A DNA stretch of 64,000 bases from Prochlorococcus sp. scB243_495K23 (GCA_000635495.1 JFLW01000086.1:103996-167995), one strand, 5' to 3'. Shown: positions 47,173-54,615, counted from the first letter of the stretch. Program-made: numbers and translations. The notes: generated by a model not told the origin, from the letters alone.

Positions 47173-48141
47173 TTAATTGTACTTATCAAAATAATTAAGC
47201 GATATATTTATTGCTTCATCCAATTTCTCTCTTGTCGTACCTTCACCCGACTCCTTTGTTAAACACCTTCTTTGAGCTTCTTTTTTATTGATTGATGTTC
47301 CATCTGCAAGTTTGAATGTTCGATCTGGATACTGTATTACTATATTCTCTGAGCATCCATTAACTGCTATTCCTTTTCCAATTGATCCGTTTAAGCTGAA
47401 GAAATGATTTACTTTCGGTATAGATACATATTCAATTTGATTTCCTGTTTCTTTAACAAGATTATAATAATATTCGCATGCGATGGGGTTATAATGGCTG
47501 TCCTCACCTTTAATTATTAAAGTTTTTATATTAGATTTGAATGGAAAAGAAACTTTGTTACATCCAGGTTCTGCAGCCACTGCTGCTTTAAATAAATCGC
47601 TGTTTGCCCTTTTGTCTTGAAGCTTCAATACTTGACTTGCACCATAACTAAAACCAGAGTAAAAAATTTTTGATTTATCAAATCTTTCATCCTTAGATAG
47701 TATCGAGATAAGTTTTTCACTAATCAAAATACCGTTTGGAAACTTTCCTTTATCTGAAGGTTTTAACTTTCTTTTATAAAAAGAATCAAGCAAAGCTATC
47801 GCATAACCTCTTTCTAAAGCTTTTTCTACTAACCTTCTCCCCCATTCGTCTGTTCTACCTCCCCATTTCTCGAACCTTAAACCATCTCTATTACTTCCAT
47901 GTTGGTGAATAATTAGGGATAATTTTTTATTCTTGTAATATTTTGGAAAATGAATTTGAGCTAAAACATCATTTCTATCTGGAAACTTCTTATCAGGCAC
48001 TTTAAATTTAATTACTTCTATATTTTTATTATTTACTTTAATTATTTCAGCCTCTGAAAAGTTCGCTCTATCTTCATTCGTAAGAACAGGTTGAGAATTT
48101 ATAGCGATAGCAGCTAGTAGTGAAAGTAGTAAGCGTTTCAT
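47173..48141 (-). CDS. Exported alpha/beta hydrolase with MKRLLL signal
   Basis: Signal peptide MKRLLLSLLAAIAINSQPVLT and a 300-residue alpha/beta hydrolase domain: oxyanion segment IIHQHGSNRDG, nucleophile elbow GFSYGAS (Ser), GEDSHYNP (acid), VNHFFSLNG (His). It resembles dienelactone-type or polyester-type secreted hydrolases. It overlaps the upstream gene by ATGA. The first 20 bases are shared with the other MKRLLL genes. Confidence 0.75.
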   Translation of the reverse strand: MKRLLLSLLAAIAINSQPVLTNEDRANFSEAEIIKVNNKNIEVIKFKVPDKKFPDRNDVLAQIHFPKYYKNKKLSLIIHQHGSNRDGLRFEKWGGRTDEWGRRLVEKALERGYAIALLDSFYKRKLKPSDKGKFPNGILISEKLISILSKDERFDKSKIFYSGFSYGASQVLKLQDKRANSDLFKAAVAAEPGCNKVSFPFKSNIKTLIIKGEDSHYNPIACEYYYNLVKETGNQIEYVSIPKVNHFFSLNGSIGKGIAVNGCSENIVIQYPDRTFKLADGTSINKKEAQRRCLTKESGEGTTREKLDEAINISLNYFDKYN

Positions 48142-48473
48142 TTATCTAATTTAGATATATTGTCCCAACTTGGCTTCTTACCTACTTTTTTAATTAATTC
48201 CTTTCTTTCCTCAGGAGTTAAAGGTTTATCATCAATAACCTTTTTAAAATTACTAGAACCTTCTGGATCAATTGCATTTTGCTTCTCACCAATCTGTCTA
48301 ATATATTTTCTTAGCTTTTTATCTGGCAAACCAGCAACTGCTATTAAGGCAGCAAAACTAAATAAGAAACCGCCTACAAACCACAAAAATCCGTTATAAC
48401 CTTTTTCTTCAGCAACATTTAAACAATATAAACCAGTTATAAAAAATACAACTAGTGAAATGATAAAAACCAT
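48138..48473 (-). CDS. Small membrane protein, 111 aa
   Basis: Two TM helices in the first 55 residues (MVFIISLVVFFITGLYCLNVAEEKGYNGFLWFVGGFLFSFAALIAVA) and a basic cytoplasmic tail with helical Lys/Glu stretches (KPLTPEERKELIKKVGKKP). It is directly preceded by the leader T tract and coupled to the hydrolase gene by an ATGA overlap. Confidence 0.65.
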   Translation of the reverse strand: MVFIISLVVFFITGLYCLNVAEEKGYNGFLWFVGGFLFSFAALIAVAGLPDKKLRKYIRQIGEKQNAIDPEGSSNFKKVIDDKPLTPEERKELIKKVGKKPSWDNISKLDK

Positions 48474-48518
48474 AAAAAAAGGAGCTAATTGCCCCTTATT
48501 TTAGATCGACTGTCAATT
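48474..48518 (-). promoter_or_regulatory. Repeated GACAGTC promoter/leader module, copy I
   Basis: Minus strand: AATTGACAGTCGATCTAAAATAAGGGGCAATTAGCTCCTTTTTTT then ATG (48473). The hairpin AAGGGGC-AATTA-GCTCCTT is the same as in copy F. This is the rightmost copy. Confidence 0.68.
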
Positions 48519-48575
48519 ATTCAGTAACTAACGACCACCACCTATTAGTGAGAAGAAAGATGGCGGATTAATACA

Positions 48576-48675
48576 GGGGAGGAGCGACAGCCAACTATAA
48601 GGTGAAGAGCGATAGCCAATCATAAGGGGAAGAGCGACCCCACATTATAAGGGGAGAGCGATAGCCACCTATTAA
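48576..48675 (+). repeat. 25-bp tandem repeat, four units
   Basis: Four head-to-tail units of exactly 25 bp, consensus GGGGAAGAGCGATAGCCAACTATAA, at 48576, 48601, 48626 and 48651; a fifth degenerate unit starts at 48676 and further relatives (AAAGAGCGATAGCACCC, GATCGAGCACACCC) lie at 48806-48845. It is GC-richer than its surroundings and not coding on either strand as far as I can tell. There are no spacers, so it is not a CRISPR array. Confidence 0.8.
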
Positions 48676-48720
48676 GGGGAAAGATTATAAATACAACAAG
48701 TTTTCTTAACACAACAAGCT

Positions 48721-48962
48721 TAGCTGGATATCCCTGAAAGATATCACCTCTAAGTACTACCACTAACTCTTTAACTAGACTTAAAAGTAATACAATAACA
48801 AGGTTAAAGAGCGATAGCACCCTATAGAGGGAGATCGAGCACACCCTAAAAAGGGGAAAGAGAATGGAATCTCTCTTTAAAGTACTGTTAGCTGGATATC
48901 ACTTTTTGATATCACTTCTAACTACTACCACTAACTACTTTAACTAGATATATAAGTGATAT
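48721..48962 (+). repeat. Duplicated ~70-bp module with GATATC hairpin
   Basis: TAGCTGGATATCCCTGAAAGATATCACCTCTAAGTAC... (48721-48793) recurs as TAGCTGGATATCACTTTTTGATATCACTTCTAACTAC... (48889-48962). Each copy has a GATATC-loop-GATATC hairpin followed by ACTACCACTAACTNTTTAACTAGA. The loop bases differ between copies. Together with the 25-bp units this forms a composite repeat locus upstream of the 48956 gene. Confidence 0.7.
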
Positions 48963-49294
48963 TAATTATCATAAGTAGTATTAGTAGACTAATAAAAGAC
49001 GCTCACCCTTGGCTTTCCTACGACGAAGTAGTCAAGGTTCTTCTCTATCATCATCAGGGTTCGATGTGGATTCATGACCTTCAGAGAGACAAGCTTGAGA
49101 GGTCGATGGAAGCGTTTACAAAGCTTCTTAAATCAAAGAGTATTAAAGCCCTTAAACCCTTTGTAGAGTACGTTCTAGGGGCGTACTACAACGGTGCAGA
49201 TGAGTATGGTAATCAGATAGAAGAATCAAGCAGAGAAGAGTCTTTTGAGCATAGATGGAATAAAGCAAGAGCTATCCTTTTGAAGAGCAAATAA
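48956..49294 (+). CDS. Hypothetical protein, 112 aa
   Basis: Starts at GTG within the second repeat module; a later start near 48990 is possible. The core is helical and compact: DAHPWLSYDEVVKVLLYHHQGSMWIHDLQRDKLERSMEAFTKLLKSKSIKALKPFVEYVLGAYYNGADEYGNQI. Codons use G and C more than the neighbours. It could be phage- or plasmid-derived, but no family is recognised. Confidence 0.55.
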   Translation: MILIIISSISRLIKDAHPWLSYDEVVKVLLYHHQGSMWIHDLQRDKLERSMEAFTKLLKSKSIKALKPFVEYVLGAYYNGADEYGNQIEESSREESFEHRWNKARAILLKSK

Positions 49295-49344
49295 ACTTGT
49301 CGTTTTCTATTGCTAAAGTCAAATTTCAGGTAAAGTACCTATCC

Positions 49345-51150
49345 TCAGCCAATTGTTTTGCCATCATTTCTGCTGATTGCAACAATAGCCGATCTGGGTA
49401 CTGAGCTCCCACCATCAGGAAAGTGACATTTGTCAGGATTATTTTCACCTGGATGCTGGACTCCTACAAACATAGTCTTTTTATCACTACTCCATGTGAT
49501 ACCAGTGATTTCACACTCTTTAGGACCTACTAAAAATCTGTCAATTTTACCTGTCCTAGGATTTGCGCATAACATTTGGTTATTACCCATTCCTTCAAAG
49601 GCTCCTTGATTAGTATATTTACCATCAGTTTGTATCCATAAGTTACCTTTTGAATCAAATGCGATTCCATCAGGTGAATTAAACATATTATCCTTCGTAA
49701 TATTTTCAGAGCCCTTCATTAAACCTTCACCAACAACAGGATTACCAGCCATTGCAAATAAATCCCATTTAAACCCGTCAGCGGCATGTTCATTATTGTC
49801 AGGAGTCCATCGAACTATTTGACCATATGGATTTTCGACTCTTGGGTTAACTGCATTAACAGGTTGATTAGGTTTAACACCTCTATTTTTATTATTAGTT
49901 AAGGCACAATACGCCTCCACTTTATTAGGATTTGCAGCCACCCATTCAGGTCGATCCATAGTTGTTGCACCAACTTGGGTTGCCGCCATCCTTGTGAAAA
50001 TACTAATATCTGAATCGCTCATTCCCGATTCTTTTAAATTAACCCATCTCCCGGTTCCATTCTCATTAAAAATCGCCACAAATAAATCACCTTCCGTTAA
50101 TAGATCATAATTTGATGCAGCTCCTTTTATGTACTTTCCTTTTGAAACGAATTTGTATAGATGCTCTCCTCTTTCATCATCTCCCATATAGGCAACAACT
50201 TGACCATTCTTGGAGACAACAACTTCACAGTTTTCATGTTTAAATCTACCCATTGCCGTCTGTTTCCTTGGCATTGATTGTGGCTTAGAGGGATCAATTT
50301 CAGTAATATAACCATGCCTATTAATTTCATTCGGATTTTTTACAACATCAAATCTATCCTGATTCATAACCCAGTTGTAACCCCAATCTTTAGTTTTAAC
50401 CCCATATCTTTTCAAATCTGCTGACAGATTTGCATTAGGGTCTGATGGAGATGAGAAATAACCGTGAAAATTCTCTTCACAAGCTAAATAAGTTCCCCAG
50501 GGAGTTCTGCCATTACCACAATTATTAAATGTACCTCTTGCTAATTTGCCTGTTTGATCCTCATCTGTTTTAAGTAATGGATGACCTGCAGCCGGTCCGT
50601 CTATAGCCACTTTCGTATCTGCAGTAATTTTTCTGTTATAAAGAGAATCTTTAACTATTTCCCACTTCCTACCTTTTTGTGCAACTTCAAAAATCGATAC
50701 TCCATGCGCAGCCATGCCTTTTCTAACATCATCAGGTGTTTCAGGAAGCCCACTAGCACGGTTACCATAAATTATTTTTCTATTACAGTATTCATTATTG
50801 ACTGCAAGTACTGACTTGCCATTAACCTCAAAAAGACTCATTCCATCATTGTTATCTCCAAATGATAGTTCTTGCGACTCCCCAGTTCCTCTTGTTTGCT
50901 GATCAAATTCAGGGGCTCCGCTCCATAATGGATCACCCCAAGCTGCAACCGTATGCCAACTAAAACCTTTTGGGACAGTAATTGTATCTTTACTATTGGC
51001 TGCTAAAGGTGTAAAACTAATGCCATTAAAGTCTGAACCAAATCCAATTGCTTTGCTTGGAATAGTGGCAGCAGCAAAAGCACCTATTCCTATAGCAAAT
51101 GAACCCTGAAGAAATTTTCTTCTTGAAACAACTTCGTTAAAATCAGACAC
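49345..51150 (-). CDS. phoX: PhoX family alkaline phosphatase (Tat-exported)
   Basis: 601 residues. The Tat signal SRRKFLQGSFAIGIGAFAAATIPSKA is at the N-terminus, and the DUF839/PhoX body has FSWHTVAAWGDPLW, FGDNNDGMSLF, NNEYCNRK, RHGYITEIDP and GDDERGEHLYKF, as in Ca2+/Fe-dependent PhoX phosphatases. It is exported folded and releases phosphate from organic esters in the periplasm. Together with the phosphonate genes and porin it marks this as a phosphorus-acquisition region. Expected Pho-controlled. Confidence 0.9.
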   Translation of the reverse strand: MSDFNEVVSRRKFLQGSFAIGIGAFAAATIPSKAIGFGSDFNGISFTPLAANSKDTITVPKGFSWHTVAAWGDPLWSGAPEFDQQTRGTGESQELSFGDNNDGMSLFEVNGKSVLAVNNEYCNRKIIYGNRASGLPETPDDVRKGMAAHGVSIFEVAQKGRKWEIVKDSLYNRKITADTKVAIDGPAAGHPLLKTDEDQTGKLARGTFNNCGNGRTPWGTYLACEENFHGYFSSPSDPNANLSADLKRYGVKTKDWGYNWVMNQDRFDVVKNPNEINRHGYITEIDPSKPQSMPRKQTAMGRFKHENCEVVVSKNGQVVAYMGDDERGEHLYKFVSKGKYIKGAASNYDLLTEGDLFVAIFNENGTGRWVNLKESGMSDSDISIFTRMAATQVGATTMDRPEWVAANPNKVEAYCALTNNKNRGVKPNQPVNAVNPRVENPYGQIVRWTPDNNEHAADGFKWDLFAMAGNPVVGEGLMKGSENITKDNMFNSPDGIAFDSKGNLWIQTDGKYTNQGAFEGMGNNQMLCANPRTGKIDRFLVGPKECEITGITWSSDKKTMFVGVQHPGENNPDKCHFPDGGSSVPRSAIVAISRNDGKTIG

Positions 51151-51276
51151 AACATAAAAGTGATAACTAATTTAAAAATCTATCTCTAAAGTTAAATTTA
51201 ATTTAAGGAGTTTCTAAAGTTTAAAATCAGCTCGAAAAGAGCATAAGAGTTTAGTTGCTTTCTAATAAAAAACTTG

Positions 51277-51324
51277 TTGACTCATACCCTTTTCAGTTGC
51301 TATAAATGTTAGTACACTTGTACT
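51277..51324 (+). promoter_or_regulatory. Sigma70-type promoter with LexA-like operator
   Basis: -35 TTGACT (51277-51282), 18-base spacer, -10 TATAAA (51301-51306), then the dyad AGTACACTTGTACT (51311-51324) across the expected start site. The dyad fits the cyanobacterial LexA box AGTACWNWTGTWCT. The 51333 gene would be SOS-regulated. The match is by eye to a recalled consensus. Confidence 0.6.
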
Positions 51325-51332
51325 ATATAACT

Positions 51333-51560
51333 ATGGAGGACTGGCAGGAATGGGATTATCTAGAGGACGAAATATTAGTAAGAAAACGACGGAAGATTTG
51401 TATTACTTGCAATCACTTCAGGTACAGCACGACAAGTTCTTGTGTCACCATCCTTACTTGTCCCTTTCATCAAAAGCTTATTCCTCAAGGTGATCATCTA
51501 ATTAAGGGATGCAGATACTGGAGGGAGAACAGCAGAATATTTGCTCCAGAAGCAGCTTAA
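51333..51560 (+). CDS. Small Cys-rich protein, possibly SOS-regulated
   Basis: 75 residues from the ATG at 51333 (track start 51306 lies within the operator): MEDWQEWDYLEDEILVRKRRKICITCNHFRYSTTSSCVTILTCPFHQKLIPQGDHLIKGCRYWRE. Cys residues in CITC, SCV, CPFH and GCRY could bind zinc as one or two knuckles. A ribosome site (TGGAGG) is inside the start region. The LexA-like box in front suggests a DNA-damage role; the function is otherwise unknown. Confidence 0.65.
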   Translation: MEDWQEWDYLEDEILVRKRRKICITCNHFRYSTTSSCVTILTCPFHQKLIPQGDHLIKGCRYWRENSRIFAPEAA

Positions 51561-51609
51561 AATAGCTGAATACTCTGTATAGAAGTATGCACTAGAAGCT
51601 CTATCTATT

Positions 51610-51875
51610 GCTATGACTAGCTTCAGTATTTCTTGCTAGTCACTTTTTACAATTTTGCTAGTCATTTTGACTTGAAATGTATCACTATGAACCCTTTTTA
51701 TTATTGAAAATTTGATACATCTATCAGGGTTCAACGGGTCTGTTTAATATTTTATTTTTAAGTGTCTAGCGATCTGTTTCTTATTGAAATCATGCGATAT
51801 TCTTATAAAAGATATCTAGTCAGCCAGTCATAGGACAACTAACGAAGTGTCATAGTGACTAGCAAATGACTAGCA
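51610..51875. repeat. TGACTAGCAA repeats in both orientations
   Basis: Two inverted copies (TTGCTAGTCAC near 51637, TTGCTAGTCAT near 51656) and two direct copies in tandem (GTGACTAGCAAATGACTAGCAA near 51858-51879), with partial copies near 51616 and 51818. An inverted repeat TGAACCCT...AGGGTTCA (51693-51735) lies between. There is no gene in 51561-52070, so this is either a recombination site or a regulator-binding array. Confidence 0.55.
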
Positions 51876-51896
51876 AACACTATTTCTTAAGACCTA

Positions 51897-51930
51897 CTGA
51901 TATGACTGAAATTAATTACTGGCTAATGAA
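51897..51930 (+). repeat. Duplicated 5' end of EVE gene
   Basis: CTGATATGACTGAAATTAATTACTGGCTAATGAA matches the start of the EVE gene at 53582-53615 in 31 of 34 bases and encodes MTEINYWLMN before diverging. The porin gene lies between the two copies, so this is likely the left copy of a target-site or att-like duplication. Confidence 0.7.
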
Positions 51931-51978
51931 CTATGTACCAGTAGTCATAGTATTGGATTTCAAAAACTGTTAAAAAAA

Positions 51979-52000
51979 TGTTCACGATATGTTCACGATT
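51979..52000. promoter_or_regulatory. 11-bp-spaced GTTCAC direct repeat, site 1
   Basis: TGTTCACGATA-TGTTCACGATT: two GTTCAC cores exactly 11 bp apart, as in PhoB-type tandem binding sites. It lies beyond the 3' end of the minus-strand porin gene. A second site is at 53541. The binding protein is unproven. Confidence 0.4.
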
Positions 52001-52070
52001 TTTAAGGTTCAAAAAGCATTAAAAAAGCATATTTAGAGCTGCTTTTTTTATTTATTAATTTACTAATGTA

Positions 52071-53363
52071 TTAAAACTTAAAAATGGTTTCAAAGGCATA
52101 AACTGTTTCATCATACAAAAGCCAATCATCGCCAGTTCCACCGTTTTTGATCGTTGTTCCATTACCATTATTGAGGTTTGAATCAACATAATAGATTCCT
52201 CCCTTTACACTTACTGCATCATTGACATCATGAGTGTAATAAAATTCGAAAGTATCACCTAAATTGTCTACAGTTCCATTGGTATTTAGAAAATTTATAT
52301 TTTTCCAACCACCACTTATTTTATTATTGTCATTAAATTCATAATCCATAGATAATGTGAAATAACTGAATTGATCAGCTGGTACTCCTATATCTGCGTC
52401 GATAACTTCTATTCCTACGTTTGTAGTAAGTTTGTCTTTAAGTGTCCAATATCCTCCAACTGTCCAAGTGCTTAATTGCAGGGTAGATACCCCATAATAA
52501 TCCATATAATATTGTGCAGTTTTATCATTAAGATCCCAAATCTCATCATATTTTGTATATATAATTCCACCTCCGAAATTCTCTGCATCATAACCTGCCA
52601 TTAATGTTCCCATATCAGCACTCTCTTTAGTCAAAATCCCAGTAGTAGTGCCAGTAACTGACAATAAATTTGCACCTATATTAAATCCATTATCATAGAC
52701 TCTAGCTATAGAAAAACCTGTGCCTTTAATTCCTGGCAAGGTCCAAAGATTATTTCCAGCTCCGTTACCTGAGAAATAAAAAGAATCAGAATATTTAGTC
52801 GTTGTTGTTGCTACTAGATCATCTTGCGCTAGTAATGGACCAACAGCAACATCCCATTCTAAGAATGGGAAAGAATAATACATCGAAGAAACTGACAATT
52901 GATCTGTATTAGCAACAACATTAGTACTATCTAGTAATAGTAATCCCGATGAATTACCAGCCTCAATTCCGATAAATAAATTATCTTCTCCGTTAAAGCT
53001 TGTATTTAAATCAAGATTATATGAATAGTGAGCATTAACTGCTTCTGAAGTCTCAGTATAAACAGGATCATGATTCTGAAGTCCCCCAATTACAAATGAA
53101 ACAGATCCATTCAAACTTGTTGTTTCAGAGAAAGAACCAGCTTCAAATTCATTAATTGGTGTTTTTATACTTTTAATAATATTTTTTGTTGTTGCAAATT
53201 CTTCATTAGCAAAAGTCTTGGCATTTAATTGTTTTTTAGAAGATGACTTGTTTCGAGCATAATTGTTCATCTCATCAAGATTTATCTCAGATGCAGCAGC
53301 CGTAATTGGTGCTAAAAAACCTAATAAAGCTTGGGTAGATAGTAAAACATTTAAAAGTTTCAT
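52071..53363 (-). CDS. Outer-membrane porin (Prochlorococcus/Synechococcus type)
   Basis: 430 residues: a signal peptide (MKLLNVLLSTQALLGFLAPITAAA), an Asn/Lys-rich linker without a full SLH domain, then a beta-barrel of alternating aromatic strands (SFVIGGLQNHDP, AHYSYNLDLNTSF, NLFIGIEAGN..., FEFYYTHDVNDAVSVKGGIYYVDSN) ending YAFETIFKF, with the terminal Phe of a porin. Similar barrels are expressed under phosphate stress in Prochlorococcus. Placement beside phoX fits uptake of phosphorylated compounds, but specificity is inference. Confidence 0.8.
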   Translation of the reverse strand: MKLLNVLLSTQALLGFLAPITAAASEINLDEMNNYARNKSSSKKQLNAKTFANEEFATTKNIIKSIKTPINEFEAGSFSETTSLNGSVSFVIGGLQNHDPVYTETSEAVNAHYSYNLDLNTSFNGEDNLFIGIEAGNSSGLLLLDSTNVVANTDQLSVSSMYYSFPFLEWDVAVGPLLAQDDLVATTTTKYSDSFYFSGNGAGNNLWTLPGIKGTGFSIARVYDNGFNIGANLLSVTGTTTGILTKESADMGTLMAGYDAENFGGGIIYTKYDEIWDLNDKTAQYYMDYYGVSTLQLSTWTVGGYWTLKDKLTTNVGIEVIDADIGVPADQFSYFTLSMDYEFNDNNKISGGWKNINFLNTNGTVDNLGDTFEFYYTHDVNDAVSVKGGIYYVDSNLNNGNGTTIKNGGTGDDWLLYDETVYAFETIFKF

Positions 53364-53540
53364 AAAATTTCCTCACACGAAATTTTTAATTCAAAATAAC
53401 ACATACAAACCAATTCTCATATTTTTAAGTTGATCCAAAAATACTTAAACTTATCCGTCTATAACACTCATGACCTATCACTTTCCTAAATAGGTAATTT
53501 GATGGATAATTAACCTAGAATTGAACGTTTTTAATATTCT

Positions 53541-53562
53541 GTTCACACACCGTTCACACATT
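53541..53562. promoter_or_regulatory. 11-bp-spaced GTTCAC direct repeat, site 2
   Basis: GTTCACACACC-GTTCACACATT: two GTTCACACA repeats at an 11-bp period, about 180 bases upstream of the porin start (minus strand) and 45 bases before the EVE gene. The same arrangement as at 51979 suggests one response-regulator site, possibly SphR/PhoB. Confidence 0.45.
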
Positions 53563-53586
53563 GTAACTTTCTCATAACTTATTGAT

Positions 53587-54045
53587 ATGACTGATGTTAA
53601 TTACTGGCTAATGAAAAGTGAGCCTGATGCTTACAGCATAGATACTTTAAAAAATGACGGTGTAACTTTATGGGATGGAATAAGAAATTATCAGGCTCGA
53701 AATTTTATGAGAAAAATGAATAAAGGAGATAAAGTTTTTTTCTATCATTCAAATTGTAAACCCCCAGGTATTGTGGGACTTATGGAGGTTATAGATCTAA
53801 ATATTGTTGACCCTACTCAATTTGATCAAGATTCAAAATATTTTGATCCAAAATCTAAACCTGATAATCCTAGATGGGATTGCGTAAAAGTAAAATACAT
53901 TTCTAAATCAAATAAGATTTTAAGTTTACCTGAATTAAAGATTTTATTTAATGAGGATGAGTTATTAGTAGTAAAAAAAGGAAATAGGTTATCTATATTA
54001 CCTGTCAGAAATAATATTGCAAAAATACTATTAGAAAAAATATAA
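53587..54045 (+). CDS. EVE domain protein
   Basis: 152 residues of the EVE fold (YTH/PUA superfamily): YWLMKSEPDAYSIDTL opens it, then LWDGIRNYQARNFMRKMNKGDKVFFYHSNCKPPGIVGLMEV, and GNRLSILPV ends it. EVE proteins bind modified nucleotides or RNA; the Trp and the YHSN site are conserved. Core-type gene. A copy of its first codons lies at 51902. Confidence 0.88.
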   Translation: MTDVNYWLMKSEPDAYSIDTLKNDGVTLWDGIRNYQARNFMRKMNKGDKVFFYHSNCKPPGIVGLMEVIDLNIVDPTQFDQDSKYFDPKSKPDNPRWDCVKVKYISKSNKILSLPELKILFNEDELLVVKKGNRLSILPVRNNIAKILLEKI

Positions 54046-54051
54046 AGAATT

Positions 54052-54303
54052 TTAATCCTTAAAATTCATTGAAAACATATTGCCAATGTAAAGTCTCGTT
54101 AAATCTCTATTTTGAAATCCTTTTTGCATCAAAAATCCCGCAATAGCGGCTTGTAGTATCCTGTATTGATCCCAATTAGGATGATCCTCAACAAATTCTT
54201 TCATAGCCTTTTGAAGATTTTCTTGAAGTTCACATTTGAAACTTATTACTTCATCTTTATGATTTAATACTTTTGAATTTTTGTCGTAATTTAACTCTTG
54301 CAT
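54052..54303 (-). CDS. DUF2811 family protein
   Basis: 83 residues with the family core ISFKCELQENLQKAMKEFVEDHPNWDQYRILQAAIAGFLMQKG. This is a cyanobacterial helical domain of unknown function, similar to ribbon-helix-helix-sized proteins. Convergent with the EVE gene (six-base gap). Confidence 0.78.
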   Translation of the reverse strand: MQELNYDKNSKVLNHKDEVISFKCELQENLQKAMKEFVEDHPNWDQYRILQAAIAGFLMQKGFQNRDLTRLYIGNMFSMNFKD

Positions 54304-54499
54304 ATTGAAAACTTTTATTGGAATTTAAATCTACAAGATGTAGTTTTCTCCAAAATTACTTAATCGTCAACAAGCATTATTAAGAGACAGTCTCAAGTTA
54401 TAGAATAATGAGAATTCAGTTATAAATAGGGGATTCAGAGAAATCAATTTTATTAATTTAAATCTTACTTAAATATAAAGATTTATATAAAATCAGAAG

Positions 54500-54563
54500 T
54501 TTTCCACATGGTTAAGATCATCAGATATTTTTTTTTAAAAAAATGTGGAAAAGTTGTGAAAAA
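54500..54563. promoter_or_regulatory. Cluster of DnaA-box-like sites
   Basis: TTTTCCACA at 54500-54508, TGTGGAAAA (reverse) at 54544-54552 and TGTGAAAAA (one change) at 54555-54563. TTTTCCACA is the usual cyanobacterial DnaA box. The site is between the DUF2811 start and the end of the rpoZ-DUF1818 operon, not beside dnaN. The rest of 54304-54615 is AT-rich. Confidence 0.4.
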
Positions 54564-54615
54564 TTTATTTTGGGAAGGGGAAATTTTTTCAAAAATTTCC
54601 AATTTTATTTATCTT

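Noticed and set aside
48576-48675. CRISPR array
   Set aside because: The 25-bp units are directly adjacent without unique spacers, and no cas genes are present.
48620-48844. ORF of 74 aa on the minus strand
   Set aside because: It runs through the tandem repeats, and its hydrophobic translation is a by-product of the repeat composition.
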